Part shown: piece after piece, positions 50,934 to 59,465 of the stretch
Numbering within the stretch: position 1 is the stretch's first letter
Layout: each line of letters starts with the position of its first letter
Source of the DNA: Labilibaculum filiforme
GTDB taxonomy: Bacteria; Bacteroidota; Bacteroidia; Bacteroidales; Marinifilaceae
NCBI RefSeq assembly: GCF_002843315.1
Contig: NZ_MVDD01000003.1
Span: forward strand, 62,001-126,000
DNA length: 64,000 nt
Reading direction: 5' to 3'
Translations under genes and position numbers: made by a program
Notes under the pieces: generated by a model
The model's database searches: none
Told to the model about the DNA's origin: nothing
What the model saw: only the letters and a program-made list of their open reading frames with translations

Positions 50934-50966
50934 CACATTTAACGGTACTCATAACGGTTAAATGTG
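50934..50966. promoter_or_regulatory. Inverted-repeat operator between BNR_4 and regulator genes
   Basis: CACATTTAAC (50934-50943) and GTTAAATGTG (50957-50966) form a perfect 10-bp inverted repeat, centre-to-centre 23 bp, in the 209-bp divergent spacer. AACGGT also occurs twice within it (50941-50946, 50953-50958). Confidence 0.6.
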
Positions 50967-51030
50967 AATGCAATTAACTAAATATTAATCGATTATAAAC
51001 CACAGCAATAACTCATTTCACCTTTGATTA

Positions 51031-52182
51031 ATGAATATATCTACAGATAAAAAACGATTAATAATTGCAGAAATACGTAAATGTAGAACTTTTACGAAGG
51101 CTCCAACTAGTAGTTCCATGCTACAATACCTATTCGAGGAAACACTAAAAGGAACCGATTTAAAAGAAAAGCTTATTGAGATAGATTTTTTTGGAAAATC
51201 AAAAAGTACAGATAAAGGCAACCCACGAGTTCGTGTAAATATTTACAACCTAAGAAAAAAGCTGACTTCCTATTATGAGAAAGAAGGTAAAAATGATAGC
51301 TGGCAAGTCGTAATTGACAAAGGACAATACCAAGTAAAATTTGTTGCAAAGAATCCTAAGAAGCGTTTAATTAAGATGGGAAAACCCTCTATCCTAATCC
51401 CTTACTTACTTCTGTTTATTGTTCTATTATTACTTGTCCTACAAAACCTGCCTAAAAAGGCTCCAATGCTATGGAATTCTTTTCTAAGCGAAAAAAGTAC
51501 CACAACTTTATTTATTGGCGATGTGTTTGGTATAATGGGAACCACTGCAACAGGAAATAGAGGATGGAACCGCGATTACAGCATTAATAAATTAGAAGAT
51601 TTTTATGCATTTTGCGACCACAACCCTGAAATGGCCACTAACATTGAGCCATCAAACTACACCTATACCAATGGAATGGCTGCATTTTCAACTCAACGAC
51701 TCACTCTTTTATTTAAAGAATACGAAAAAGAGTTTCCGATTCGCTTTTCGATGCAAAGTACCATCGAAGATATCACAGATGGCAATTCTATCTATATTGG
51801 CCCTATCAAAAACAACAATAAATTTGTTTACTTTTTTAATAAAGAAAATCCCTACTTTAAAATTGCTGAAGATGATCTTTTATTTTCGAATCATCCTACG
51901 ATAAAAGATACTGTATTCCATCTTAATTCTGATGGAACTGAATCTGATTACGCAATTGTTTCTAAAGTCTCAGGTCCAAATAATAGCGAACAGTTCATTT
52001 TCTTTTCCAATCATGATATTGGTGTTCGATCTACGGTTGAATTCTTTACAAACACCGATTCCATAAAGCATTTTACAAATCAGTATTTAAAAACAAAAAC
52101 TCATTTTACAGCACTATTTTTAACAAAAGGAGTTAGCAGAACCAATACTGATTTAGATCTAATTTGGGCAGTAGCACACTAA
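51031..52182 (+). CDS. Membrane-anchored winged-helix regulator with extracytoplasmic C-terminus
   Basis: 383 residues. N-terminal DNA-binding domain (~10-107) resembles the winged helix found in front of TolB/TPR or adenylate-cyclase proteins of other phyla: LQYLFEETLKGTDLKEKLIE, FFGKS, then NPRVRVNIYNLRKKLTSYYE and the wing WQVVIDKGQYQVKF. One transmembrane helix follows (120-140). The remaining ~240 residues lie outside the cytoplasm and match no family I know (LFIGDVFGIMGTTATGNRGW; many aromatic and Asn residues). I infer a one-component sensor that binds glycan or signal outside and DNA inside. It lies between the BNR_4/GH105 operon and SusD, so it is the best candidate local regulator. 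Confidence 0.7.
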   Translation: MNISTDKKRLIIAEIRKCRTFTKAPTSSSMLQYLFEETLKGTDLKEKLIEIDFFGKSKSTDKGNPRVRVNIYNLRKKLTSYYEKEGKNDSWQVVIDKGQYQVKFVAKNPKKRLIKMGKPSILIPYLLLFIVLLLLVLQNLPKKAPMLWNSFLSEKSTTTLFIGDVFGIMGTTATGNRGWNRDYSINKLEDFYAFCDHNPEMATNIEPSNYTYTNGMAAFSTQRLTLLFKEYEKEFPIRFSMQSTIEDITDGNSIYIGPIKNNNKFVYFFNKENPYFKIAEDDLLFSNHPTIKDTVFHLNSDGTESDYAIVSKVSGPNNSEQFIFFSNHDIGVRSTVEFFTNTDSIKHFTNQYLKTKTHFTALFLTKGVSRTNTDLDLIWAVAH

Positions 52183-52202
52183 ATAAATCAATTGTACGCC
52201 AT

Positions 52203-52245
52203 AAAAAAAAAGAGAGTATTCCAAACAGAATACCCTCTTTTTTTA
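52203..52245. terminator. Bidirectional terminator between regulator and susD
   Basis: AGAGAGTATT (52211-52220) pairs with AATACCCTCT (52229-52238), with one mismatch, between A and T runs. Confidence 0.8.
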
Positions 52246-52259
52246 CTATTTCGTACTTA

Positions 52260-53783
52260 TTATTTTAAATTTGGATTTAAATCAATTTCTGTTTCAGGAA
52301 TTGGCGCATACCAAAGGTCCTTATTGCTAGGATCTCCTACCAAAGGAATCTCACGAGCATCCCGTAAAGCAGTAACTTCACCAACTTTATTTAAACGAAC
52401 AAGATCCAACCATCTGTTTCCACCAACTTCAGAAACAAATTCACATGCACGTTCATGAACAATAGCATCAATAATAGCCTGTGTTGAACTTAAGTCCGCT
52501 GCTGTATAATCAACAGATGCATCAGCATTTTCCCAGAAACCAGCACCTAAAGCCAAAACCTCTTTGGAGGTAGTAACACCACCAGCATAAGCTCTGCGTT
52601 TTACCATATTCAAATAATTAATTGCATCAGCTTCAGAACCTGTATTTGCACATGCTTCAGCATACATTAACAATACCTCTGCATAACGCATGGCTGGCAT
52701 GTCATTATTAGTTTTGAAAATATTTACAAATTCAGGAGTTCCTTGAATCGTACCATAAAGTAGTTTTGTATTTACAGGATGCGCATAGGTAATTGCATTA
52801 GCAGAAATTGTAGATGTTGTTGCATTTTTACGATATCCTTCAGGAAAATTATCATAAAAAGTCCATTCTAAAAACATATCCATCCAATTGGTCCAAAATG
52901 CACCATACCAACGACACTCTGTATTAATTGGCCAAGCCTCCAGCTTGAATTGATGAGCAAAAATGGTTTCCTTATTATTCTCCCAAGGCTCTCCAAAATT
53001 GTGCATATAATCATCCATCAATGAATAAACACCTGCATCAACAATCTGCTTTGTGTAAGACTTTACTTGAGTCCATTTGTCTGTTTCGTTGTAAGGATAT
53101 CCTGTTAACTGCATGTATGTTTTCGCTAAAAAAGCTCTTGCTGCAGTTTTTGTTGCATGTCCATCGGCAATTGTAACATCAGTATCGCGCGCAGTGGTAG
53201 ACCATTTTTCCACATATTCTAAATCGCTAATTACCTGACTTAAAACCGCTCTACTTGAAGTTTTTTCCATTTCATAATCTGGAATAGAACTTAATGGCAT
53301 GGGAATATCACCAAAAATTGTTGTTAATCGAAAATATAACAAAGCTCTAACAAAGTAAACATTTGCATGTGCATTATTTACAATTGCTTCGTCAACTCCC
53401 TCTGGATGTGCCTTTTCAATAAAAGCATTTGCGGCATTAATAGCTCTGTAATAATTTTCCCAGATTCCAATAAGACGTGAATTACCACCTGTTAGTGCAA
53501 AAGTATCACCTTCGCTAAAAACCCATTTATTACCACCACTATGAGTAGATAAATCATCGGCGCCAGTATAAGCGGCCAATACATCAACACCCCAGTTTGC
53601 AAATTCCAATAAACCATACACACCAGTAACACCAGCTTCAAGGCTTAATTCATCGGCATAATATGAATCTCCAGTAACTGCTCCCAGCGATCCTTCGTCT
53701 AAATCTTCACAGGACACCATACTCGACAGCATCATTCCTCCGAAGAAAAATATGATTAAATATGAATATATATTTCGTTTCAT
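52260..53783 (-). CDS. SusD/RagB-family glycan-binding lipoprotein
   Basis: 507 residues. Lipoprotein signal with Cys25 (SSMVSCEDLDEG) places it on the outer-membrane surface. The SusD fold is indicated by TPR-like helices and the family phrases NAANAFIEKA, NAHANVYFVRALLYFRL, MPAMRYAEVLLMYAEACANT and HERACEFVSEVGGNRWLDLVRL. SusD caps the SusC barrel and captures oligosaccharide. Encoded 13 bases after susC; a terminator follows. It gives the locus its polysaccharide-utilisation identity. Confidence 0.95.
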   Translation of the reverse strand: MKRNIYSYLIIFFFGGMMLSSMVSCEDLDEGSLGAVTGDSYYADELSLEAGVTGVYGLLEFANWGVDVLAAYTGADDLSTHSGGNKWVFSEGDTFALTGGNSRLIGIWENYYRAINAANAFIEKAHPEGVDEAIVNNAHANVYFVRALLYFRLTTIFGDIPMPLSSIPDYEMEKTSSRAVLSQVISDLEYVEKWSTTARDTDVTIADGHATKTAARAFLAKTYMQLTGYPYNETDKWTQVKSYTKQIVDAGVYSLMDDYMHNFGEPWENNKETIFAHQFKLEAWPINTECRWYGAFWTNWMDMFLEWTFYDNFPEGYRKNATTSTISANAITYAHPVNTKLLYGTIQGTPEFVNIFKTNNDMPAMRYAEVLLMYAEACANTGSEADAINYLNMVKRRAYAGGVTTSKEVLALGAGFWENADASVDYTAADLSSTQAIIDAIVHERACEFVSEVGGNRWLDLVRLNKVGEVTALRDAREIPLVGDPSNKDLWYAPIPETEIDLNPNLK

Positions 53784-53796
53784 AACTATTTTATTT

Positions 53797-56700
53797 TTAG
53801 AATGTTACTTTTAAACCTGCTGAAAATGTTCTAACAAGAGGATATGAAAATGCATCGATACCTGCTTGAGAATCACTGTCAATACTCGTACTTGATCCCT
53901 CTGGATCGATACCTGAATAATCTGTAATTGTTAATAGATTATTTACACTTCCGTAAAGTCTTAGTCGACTAATACCCATTTGTTTCAACATGTTATCAGG
54001 CAATGTATATCCAATCGTTAAGTTACTTACTTTAAAAAATGAACCATCCTCGATATATTGACTTACTACATTCGTTAAAGAATGATCTATTCCAATAGGC
54101 ATAATTTGTTGAGAAGAACCCGAATTAGAAGGAGACCATCTGTTAAGGTAATCAGGATTAAGAATTTTTTGGTTCAAAATATTTGCTGAATAGTTGTAAA
54201 TATCATTTCCTACTTGTCCAACACACTGAACGCTAAAATCAAAGTTTTTGTAATACAAGTTTGTACTAAATCCATACACAAAATCAGGTGCTGTATTTCC
54301 AATAATTTGCTTATCGGTACCTTCAATAGAACCACTATTATCCAAATCTTCATATCTTGTTTCACCAGGATTAGCTCCATAAGTTGCTGCTAAAGCTGCT
54401 TCGCTCTCTTTCCAAAGACCAATTGCTTTCAATCCATATAAAGATCCCATAGATTTACCTTCCTGAACGATAAATTTATTGCTGGTATTCCAAATTCCTA
54501 AAGCTTCTTCTGAAGCAATAAAAATATGATCTGAATTAACTCCTAAATCCTTCACCTTATTTTTATTACTAGACAGGTTAAAATCAGCAGTCCATCTAAA
54601 ATCATTTTTATCCAAAATATTCCAGTTCAAACTAAATTCAAATCCACTATTTTCAATATCTGCAAAATTATCTGTGTATGAAGATTGACCTGTATAGGTA
54701 GGAATACTTCTTGCAATAATTACATCAGATGATTCTTTTCTGTACACATCGAAAATAGCAGACAACTTCCCTTTTAACACACTAAAATCAATACCCATAT
54801 TCATTTGAGATGTTGACTCCCACTGTAATTCAGGATTAGTTATTGCTCCAGGTATTACTCCTGAGCTTAGTGTTTGATTATCCCACTGATAATGTATTGG
54901 TTGATCCGTACTTACATCTAATTTAGACTGTGTAGCATAGGCTCCAATAGCTCTGTTACCAGTAACACCATAACCCGCTCTTACTTTCAAATTGTAAATC
55001 CAATCGATATTCTGGATAAAACTTTCTTCTGAAGCTCTCCAGGCTATGGCTGCAGATGGAAAATAACCCCATTGGTTATCGTCTTGAAAAACTGAAGCTC
55101 CATCAGCACGCAATGAAGCAGTCACTAAATATTTATCAGCGAAACTATAATTAATACGTCCCATATAAGAACGCATTTTTGACTCAGAATATGTCGATGC
55201 TATAGTGGATGGCGTTCCATTATTTAATATGTTCCATTCGTTTGCAAGAGTTGACAAGTCATTTACTTTAGACTGATTTGATCGCCATGAACTCTTCGAA
55301 AATTCATAAACCGCAGATACCTTTAAATGATGTTTGTCAAAATCGTTTTCGTAAGTTAAGATATCCGTATTCAAGTATGAGCTACCTCTACTATAAGTCT
55401 GTTGTGCACCAACATTATCTCTAGTATATGTTACGTTGTCAATTAAATCTCTACTACCGTAAAATCCTGTAGAAAAACTACCTGCATTGGAGATAAATAA
55501 AGATAAATTATGTCCTAAGTCAATGGTCAAATCTAAATTCGAAGTAATTTTCTCACCATACGATTCCTGATTCTGCATGATGAATTGCTCAGGATTCGTC
55601 TCTTGACCAGGATTATATCGGCCATAATCCTTGTAGGTTGAAGGAACAATGAAATCACCATTCTCATCTTTACTTTCCCAAAACTGCGGAAAAATAACAG
55701 AACGTCCGTATGCATTGGAAACACCATTATTCTGACGTCCATTGCCCTGAGAGTCAGTATGCGTAGCAAATGTATTAAATTTCATATCGATACGATCAGA
55801 TATTTGTGCAGAAATATTTGATCGTACAGAATAACGTTTGTAGTAAGATTCTTTTATTACTCCCTGATCGTCAAGCATACTTCCAGAAAAGAAATACTTT
55901 AATTTATCAGAACCACCCGTTAAATTTACGGTGTAATTTTGTTTTGTAGCCTTACGAGTAATTAAATCACTCCAATTGGTTCCACCATTTTGTTTAAAAT
56001 AAGCTATTTCTTCGGCTGTAAAAGCATCTGGTTGCCCCTTAGAAGCATTTTGAATGTTCATTAATTCTGCCTGATCGCCAGCAGATAATAAATCGTACTC
56101 GTTGATCATTGAACTCGATCCTGCATTAGCTTCAAACGAAACCTTCAAGACTCCTTCTTTAGGAGCATTTGTAGTAATTAAGATAACACCATTAGCACCT
56201 CTAGAACCATAAATAGCAGTTGCCGATGCATCTTTCAATACATCAATACTTGCAATGTCATTTGGATTAATGTCCGAGATATTCGCACCAATAAAACCGT
56301 CAATAACATACAAAGGAGCATTACTAAAATTAATAGAACTACCACCACGTACTCTAATTTTCATTTGTTGTCCAGGTGCACCCGTAGTTTGCTGAATGCT
56401 AACACCAGCAATTTTTCCTTTAAGACCTGCATCAATAGATGAAATAGGAGCTTGTAAAAGATCTTCAGATGAAATAGAAGCTACAGAACCTGTAATGTCC
56501 TTCTTTTTAACGGTTCCATAACCAATGGCTACAATCTCCTCTAAAGAAATAACATCAGCATCTAAAGCAATATCAATGACTGATTGCCCTCCAATGCTTA
56601 CTTCGCTAGGCGTAAAACCAACAAATGAGAAAACTAAAACAGAATTTGCATCTGCATTAATAGAGTACTTACCATCCATATTGGTAACTGTACCATTCGT

Positions 56701-56862
56701 ACTCCCTTTTTCGTAAACCGTTACTCCAGGTAATGGATCGCCTGATAACTTCTCAGTCACAGTTCCAGTCACCTGAGGACTTTGAGCGTACGAATAACTG
56801 TTCATAATAAATAAAACAAAAGCTATCACAATGGATATACTTTTTCCTCGCATTTTTTTCAT
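53797..56862 (-). CDS. SusC/RagA-family TonB-dependent outer-membrane transporter
   Basis: 1021 residues: signal peptide (to ~26), carboxypeptidase-regulatory-like domain (~28-105: VTGTVTEKLSGDPLPGVTVY), SusC signature and plug (~110-230: GTVKKKDITGSVASIS, VLKDASATAIYGSRGANGVI) and a large barrel ending RTFSAGLKVTF with terminal Phe. It imports oligosaccharides across the outer membrane using TonB energy, with the SusD protein encoded 13 bases downstream. No STN domain is present, so anti-sigma signalling through it is unlikely. A second in-frame ATG lies nine bases in. Confidence 0.95.
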   Translation of the reverse strand: MKKMRGKSISIVIAFVLFIMNSYSYAQSPQVTGTVTEKLSGDPLPGVTVYEKGSTNGTVTNMDGKYSINADANSVLVFSFVGFTPSEVSIGGQSVIDIALDADVISLEEIVAIGYGTVKKKDITGSVASISSEDLLQAPISSIDAGLKGKIAGVSIQQTTGAPGQQMKIRVRGGSSINFSNAPLYVIDGFIGANISDINPNDIASIDVLKDASATAIYGSRGANGVILITTNAPKEGVLKVSFEANAGSSSMINEYDLLSAGDQAELMNIQNASKGQPDAFTAEEIAYFKQNGGTNWSDLITRKATKQNYTVNLTGGSDKLKYFFSGSMLDDQGVIKESYYKRYSVRSNISAQISDRIDMKFNTFATHTDSQGNGRQNNGVSNAYGRSVIFPQFWESKDENGDFIVPSTYKDYGRYNPGQETNPEQFIMQNQESYGEKITSNLDLTIDLGHNLSLFISNAGSFSTGFYGSRDLIDNVTYTRDNVGAQQTYSRGSSYLNTDILTYENDFDKHHLKVSAVYEFSKSSWRSNQSKVNDLSTLANEWNILNNGTPSTIASTYSESKMRSYMGRINYSFADKYLVTASLRADGASVFQDDNQWGYFPSAAIAWRASEESFIQNIDWIYNLKVRAGYGVTGNRAIGAYATQSKLDVSTDQPIHYQWDNQTLSSGVIPGAITNPELQWESTSQMNMGIDFSVLKGKLSAIFDVYRKESSDVIIARSIPTYTGQSSYTDNFADIENSGFEFSLNWNILDKNDFRWTADFNLSSNKNKVKDLGVNSDHIFIASEEALGIWNTSNKFIVQEGKSMGSLYGLKAIGLWKESEAALAATYGANPGETRYEDLDNSGSIEGTDKQIIGNTAPDFVYGFSTNLYYKNFDFSVQCVGQVGNDIYNYSANILNQKILNPDYLNRWSPSNSGSSQQIMPIGIDHSLTNVVSQYIEDGSFFKVSNLTIGYTLPDNMLKQMGISRLRLYGSVNNLLTITDYSGIDPEGSSTSIDSDSQAGIDAFSYPLVRTFSAGLKVTF

Positions 56863-57228
56863 ATTTCTTGTTATAGTTAATAATAAATACTAAACTATTA
56901 TAAATTTATGTTGTGCTACGGGGTTATTTGAAACAAACAAGGGGTGAAATAAGATCGTAAACGGGGGATATTAAAGGATAAGAAAGGTATATTTACGCAC
57001 ATAAAAAAGCGCAAGCACCTAACAATCTTACTACTTACCGCCTTTTTTCTTTAGCTCCTAAGAAAAACATAAAATTATAGTAAAACTTCAATAAAAAAAG
57101 ATCATAATTTATTATTAAACTATTATTTCCAAATATTATTTTGTTATTCTAAAACAAAAAAAAAAGGTTAGAACAAATTTCTAACCTTTAATACATTTCT
57201 AAACTTTTTCTAAGTTCTTCAAAATTAG
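56863..57228. promoter_or_regulatory. susC upstream region with GGGGG motif
   Basis: 366 bp containing ACGGGGGATATTAAAGG (plus 56961-56977; G run 101-105 bp before the susC start) and two further G4 blocks nearer the gene (ACGGGGTTATTT near 56918 and AGGGGTGAAATAA near 56940). A TAGTTTAG on the minus strand is a 7/8 match to the -7 element. The far end holds the sulfatase terminator. No gene seen. Confidence 0.45.
57163..57189 (-). terminator. Terminator of the second sulfatase gene
   Basis: AAAGGTTAG (57163-57171) pairs with CTAACCTTT (57181-57189); the A11 run before it is a T tract on the minus strand. Confidence 0.85.
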
Positions 57229-58914
57229 TTACTCGTGCTTAACAACACCATACTGTTCCAGCATACTATCAGCAGTATATCTCAATACTTTTGGTTTATC
57301 CGTTCCTCTTGCCTCTTTAATCAGAATTTTCCATTGCGATTTAAGAGATTCCAAAACCTCTTTATTTTCAGACTTAGATATTAGATTCTGCATCTCTTGA
57401 GGATCATTTTTCAGATTATAAAGTTCTTCGTAAACTGCTTGCTCTCCATGTAAAGGTCCGTCAATAAAAGACCGATACAAAGCAATATCCGGATCGTGCA
57501 CAGAATACAACATTGTATTTACATTAATGCCCAATTCTTTTGCTGCTGCAATTTTTACACCTGCAGAAAGATTTTCATTTTTATAGTAGCGAATGTACTT
57601 CCACTCTTTATTTTGTACGGATTCACATCGAGGATTTCCAAATTGAGTAGACCAAAGATTTTCAGTAAATAAATATTCTCTTACTTTTTCAGAGGAAGCA
57701 TCTACCAAACCTGAGATATTCTTTCCCTGATAACTTTTAGGAATTTCAACTCCCCCATATTGTAATATAGTTGGTGCAATATCAATAGTTTGCACCAACT
57801 CTTCAACTACTCGGCCTCTTGCTTTACGCGAAGTTGTAGGATTGTAAATAATCATTGGAACATGCGTACATTGTTCGTAACACAATGCTTTACCTCCTAG
57901 TCCTTGTTGTCCCATAAATAGGCCATGATCAGAAGTATAAATTATAATAGTGTTTTTATCCAAACCTTGCTCCTTTAGTCCGGCTCTAAGTTTTCCCAAC
58001 AAACCATCAATACCTGTCATTGCTTGCATTTGACGAATTGTTCGCTCTTTATTGTCTGCTATATTATCAACGTAATCGTAACCTTGCTGACGATCTTCCG
58101 CCCTTAATAAACCGGCAGGTAATTTTGGGCTTACAATATCCTTTTTAGCAATATAATTTGGCTCTACAGGTATGGGAATATTACGATACAATTCTCGGTA
58201 AATAATTGAATCGGTGGCTAACTGTTTCATTGTACCAGTGCTAGCACCATGCGGCAAATTAAAACAAATACTCAAACAAAATGGTTGATCCTCTGGTCGA
58301 GATTCCAAAAAGTGAAAAGCTCCATCTAAACGATATTCGTTACTATTTAAAAAATCGGTGACACCTTCTTCTAAAATTTCAACCTGTGTATCGTGCTTTG
58401 CACCTTTAAAAATTTCGTGTCGCTTTTTGGGATAAAAACTTAGGTGTCCATGCCCACCATACCAGTAATCAAAAGATTTATCCATTAAACCACTCTGATA
58501 CCCTCCTTCGCCAATAGGAGAATGATTTTTTCCAATATAGCCGGTATAATAACCATTGTTTTTCATCACAACAGGATAAGACTCCTCCCAAGCCTCCGGA
58601 GCAACACTGGTTCCAGAATTAAAATTTACACCATGCTTACGCTCAAACTGACTAAGAAGTATGGAAACCCTACTAGGCGTACAAATTGCACTTGTTACGT
58701 GGGCATTGGTAAAACGAACCCCCTCGGCCGCCATTTTATCGAACTGAGGTGTTTTAAGAATTTTATTCCCATTACATCCTAATAAATCAAACTGCTGATC
58801 ATCTGTTAAAATAAAGATAACATTGGGTTTGCCTTCTTTTTTTACAGATTTCGCATTAACATTAAATAAAGCTCCTACAGCTAAAAATAATGTAATAAAT
58901 ATCGTATTTCTCAT
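57229..58914 (-). CDS. Sulfatase (type I, formylglycine-dependent)
   Basis: 561 residues from ATG 58914 (58917 is also ATG; upstream residues are unlikely). Signal peptide MRNTIFITLFLAVGALFNVNA. Signature CTPSR (Cys78, in TSAICTPSRVSILLSQF), metal-binding LTDDQQFDLLG and TSDHGLFMGQQGLGGK are intact. It is unlike the first sulfatase in its longer C-terminus and probably acts on a different sulfate position. Single-gene unit with its own terminator and a copy of the shared GGGGG motif. Confidence 0.92.
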   Translation of the reverse strand: MRNTIFITLFLAVGALFNVNAKSVKKEGKPNVIFILTDDQQFDLLGCNGNKILKTPQFDKMAAEGVRFTNAHVTSAICTPSRVSILLSQFERKHGVNFNSGTSVAPEAWEESYPVVMKNNGYYTGYIGKNHSPIGEGGYQSGLMDKSFDYWYGGHGHLSFYPKKRHEIFKGAKHDTQVEILEEGVTDFLNSNEYRLDGAFHFLESRPEDQPFCLSICFNLPHGASTGTMKQLATDSIIYRELYRNIPIPVEPNYIAKKDIVSPKLPAGLLRAEDRQQGYDYVDNIADNKERTIRQMQAMTGIDGLLGKLRAGLKEQGLDKNTIIIYTSDHGLFMGQQGLGGKALCYEQCTHVPMIIYNPTTSRKARGRVVEELVQTIDIAPTILQYGGVEIPKSYQGKNISGLVDASSEKVREYLFTENLWSTQFGNPRCESVQNKEWKYIRYYKNENLSAGVKIAAAKELGINVNTMLYSVHDPDIALYRSFIDGPLHGEQAVYEELYNLKNDPQEMQNLISKSENKEVLESLKSQWKILIKEARGTDKPKVLRYTADSMLEQYGVVKHE

Positions 58915-58998
58915 CATTATATAAACTAATAACATTATTTACACAAGTTCAAATTGACTATTTTTTATCATATTTAGGAGAAACAAAATGGAATTAAT

Positions 58999-59021
58999 AA
59001 AAGGGGGATAATCCTAAATAC
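58999..59021 (-). promoter_or_regulatory. GGGGG motif upstream of the second sulfatase
   Basis: Plus-strand AAAAGGGGGATAATCCTAAA; the G run (59003-59007) is 89-93 bp upstream of ATG 58914. GGGGGATA is shared with the susC site. Confidence 0.4.
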
Positions 59022-59126
59022 AAGACACAAAACACGACAATTAATGATGGCATAGCATAAAAATAATTAAACAATAACAATACTGATAGAACCGATGTAA
59101 TTTTTAAAGCCGTAAGCTTATATTAT

Positions 59127-59151
59127 AAAAAAAGGTGGCTTAGCCACCTTT
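59127..59151 (-). terminator. Terminator of the small membrane protein gene
   Basis: AAAGGTGGC (59131-59139) and GCCACCTTT (59143-59151) with an A run before it, giving a T tract on the minus strand. Confidence 0.8.
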
Positions 59152-59182
59152 ACATTACCTTTACATTAGCTTTCGGCATATT

Positions 59183-59410
59183 TTATTTTACTAATTTAAT
59201 TCCTTTTAATACTAACCTTACAACAAGCGCTACCAAATAAAATAACAGAGCAAAAATCACAACAAATCCTAAGGAAGTTATCAATTCAGTCCATGGTGTT
59301 TGATATGCTATAATTGAGTACATGTTAAGAGCAAAAGCAATAATTAAAGCAACAATAAAGATTATCAATTCTCTTTTAAGGACAGCTTTTTTTTTTACGA
59401 TATCTTTCAT
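59183..59410 (-). CDS. Hypothetical small membrane protein
   Basis: 75 residues, basic N-terminus (MKDIVKKKAVLKRE), two hydrophobic helices (~15-34 and ~42-66). No family recognised. It lies 55 bases after the oxidoreductase stop and has its own terminator, so it may be the tail of the oxidoreductase operon. Confidence 0.55.
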   Translation of the reverse strand: MKDIVKKKAVLKRELIIFIVALIIAFALNMYSIIAYQTPWTELITSLGFVVIFALLFYLVALVVRLVLKGIKLVK

Positions 59411-59465
59411 AATAAATAAACTATTAGACTACAGCTAAACTTAAATTTACCCGTAGTATCGATTA

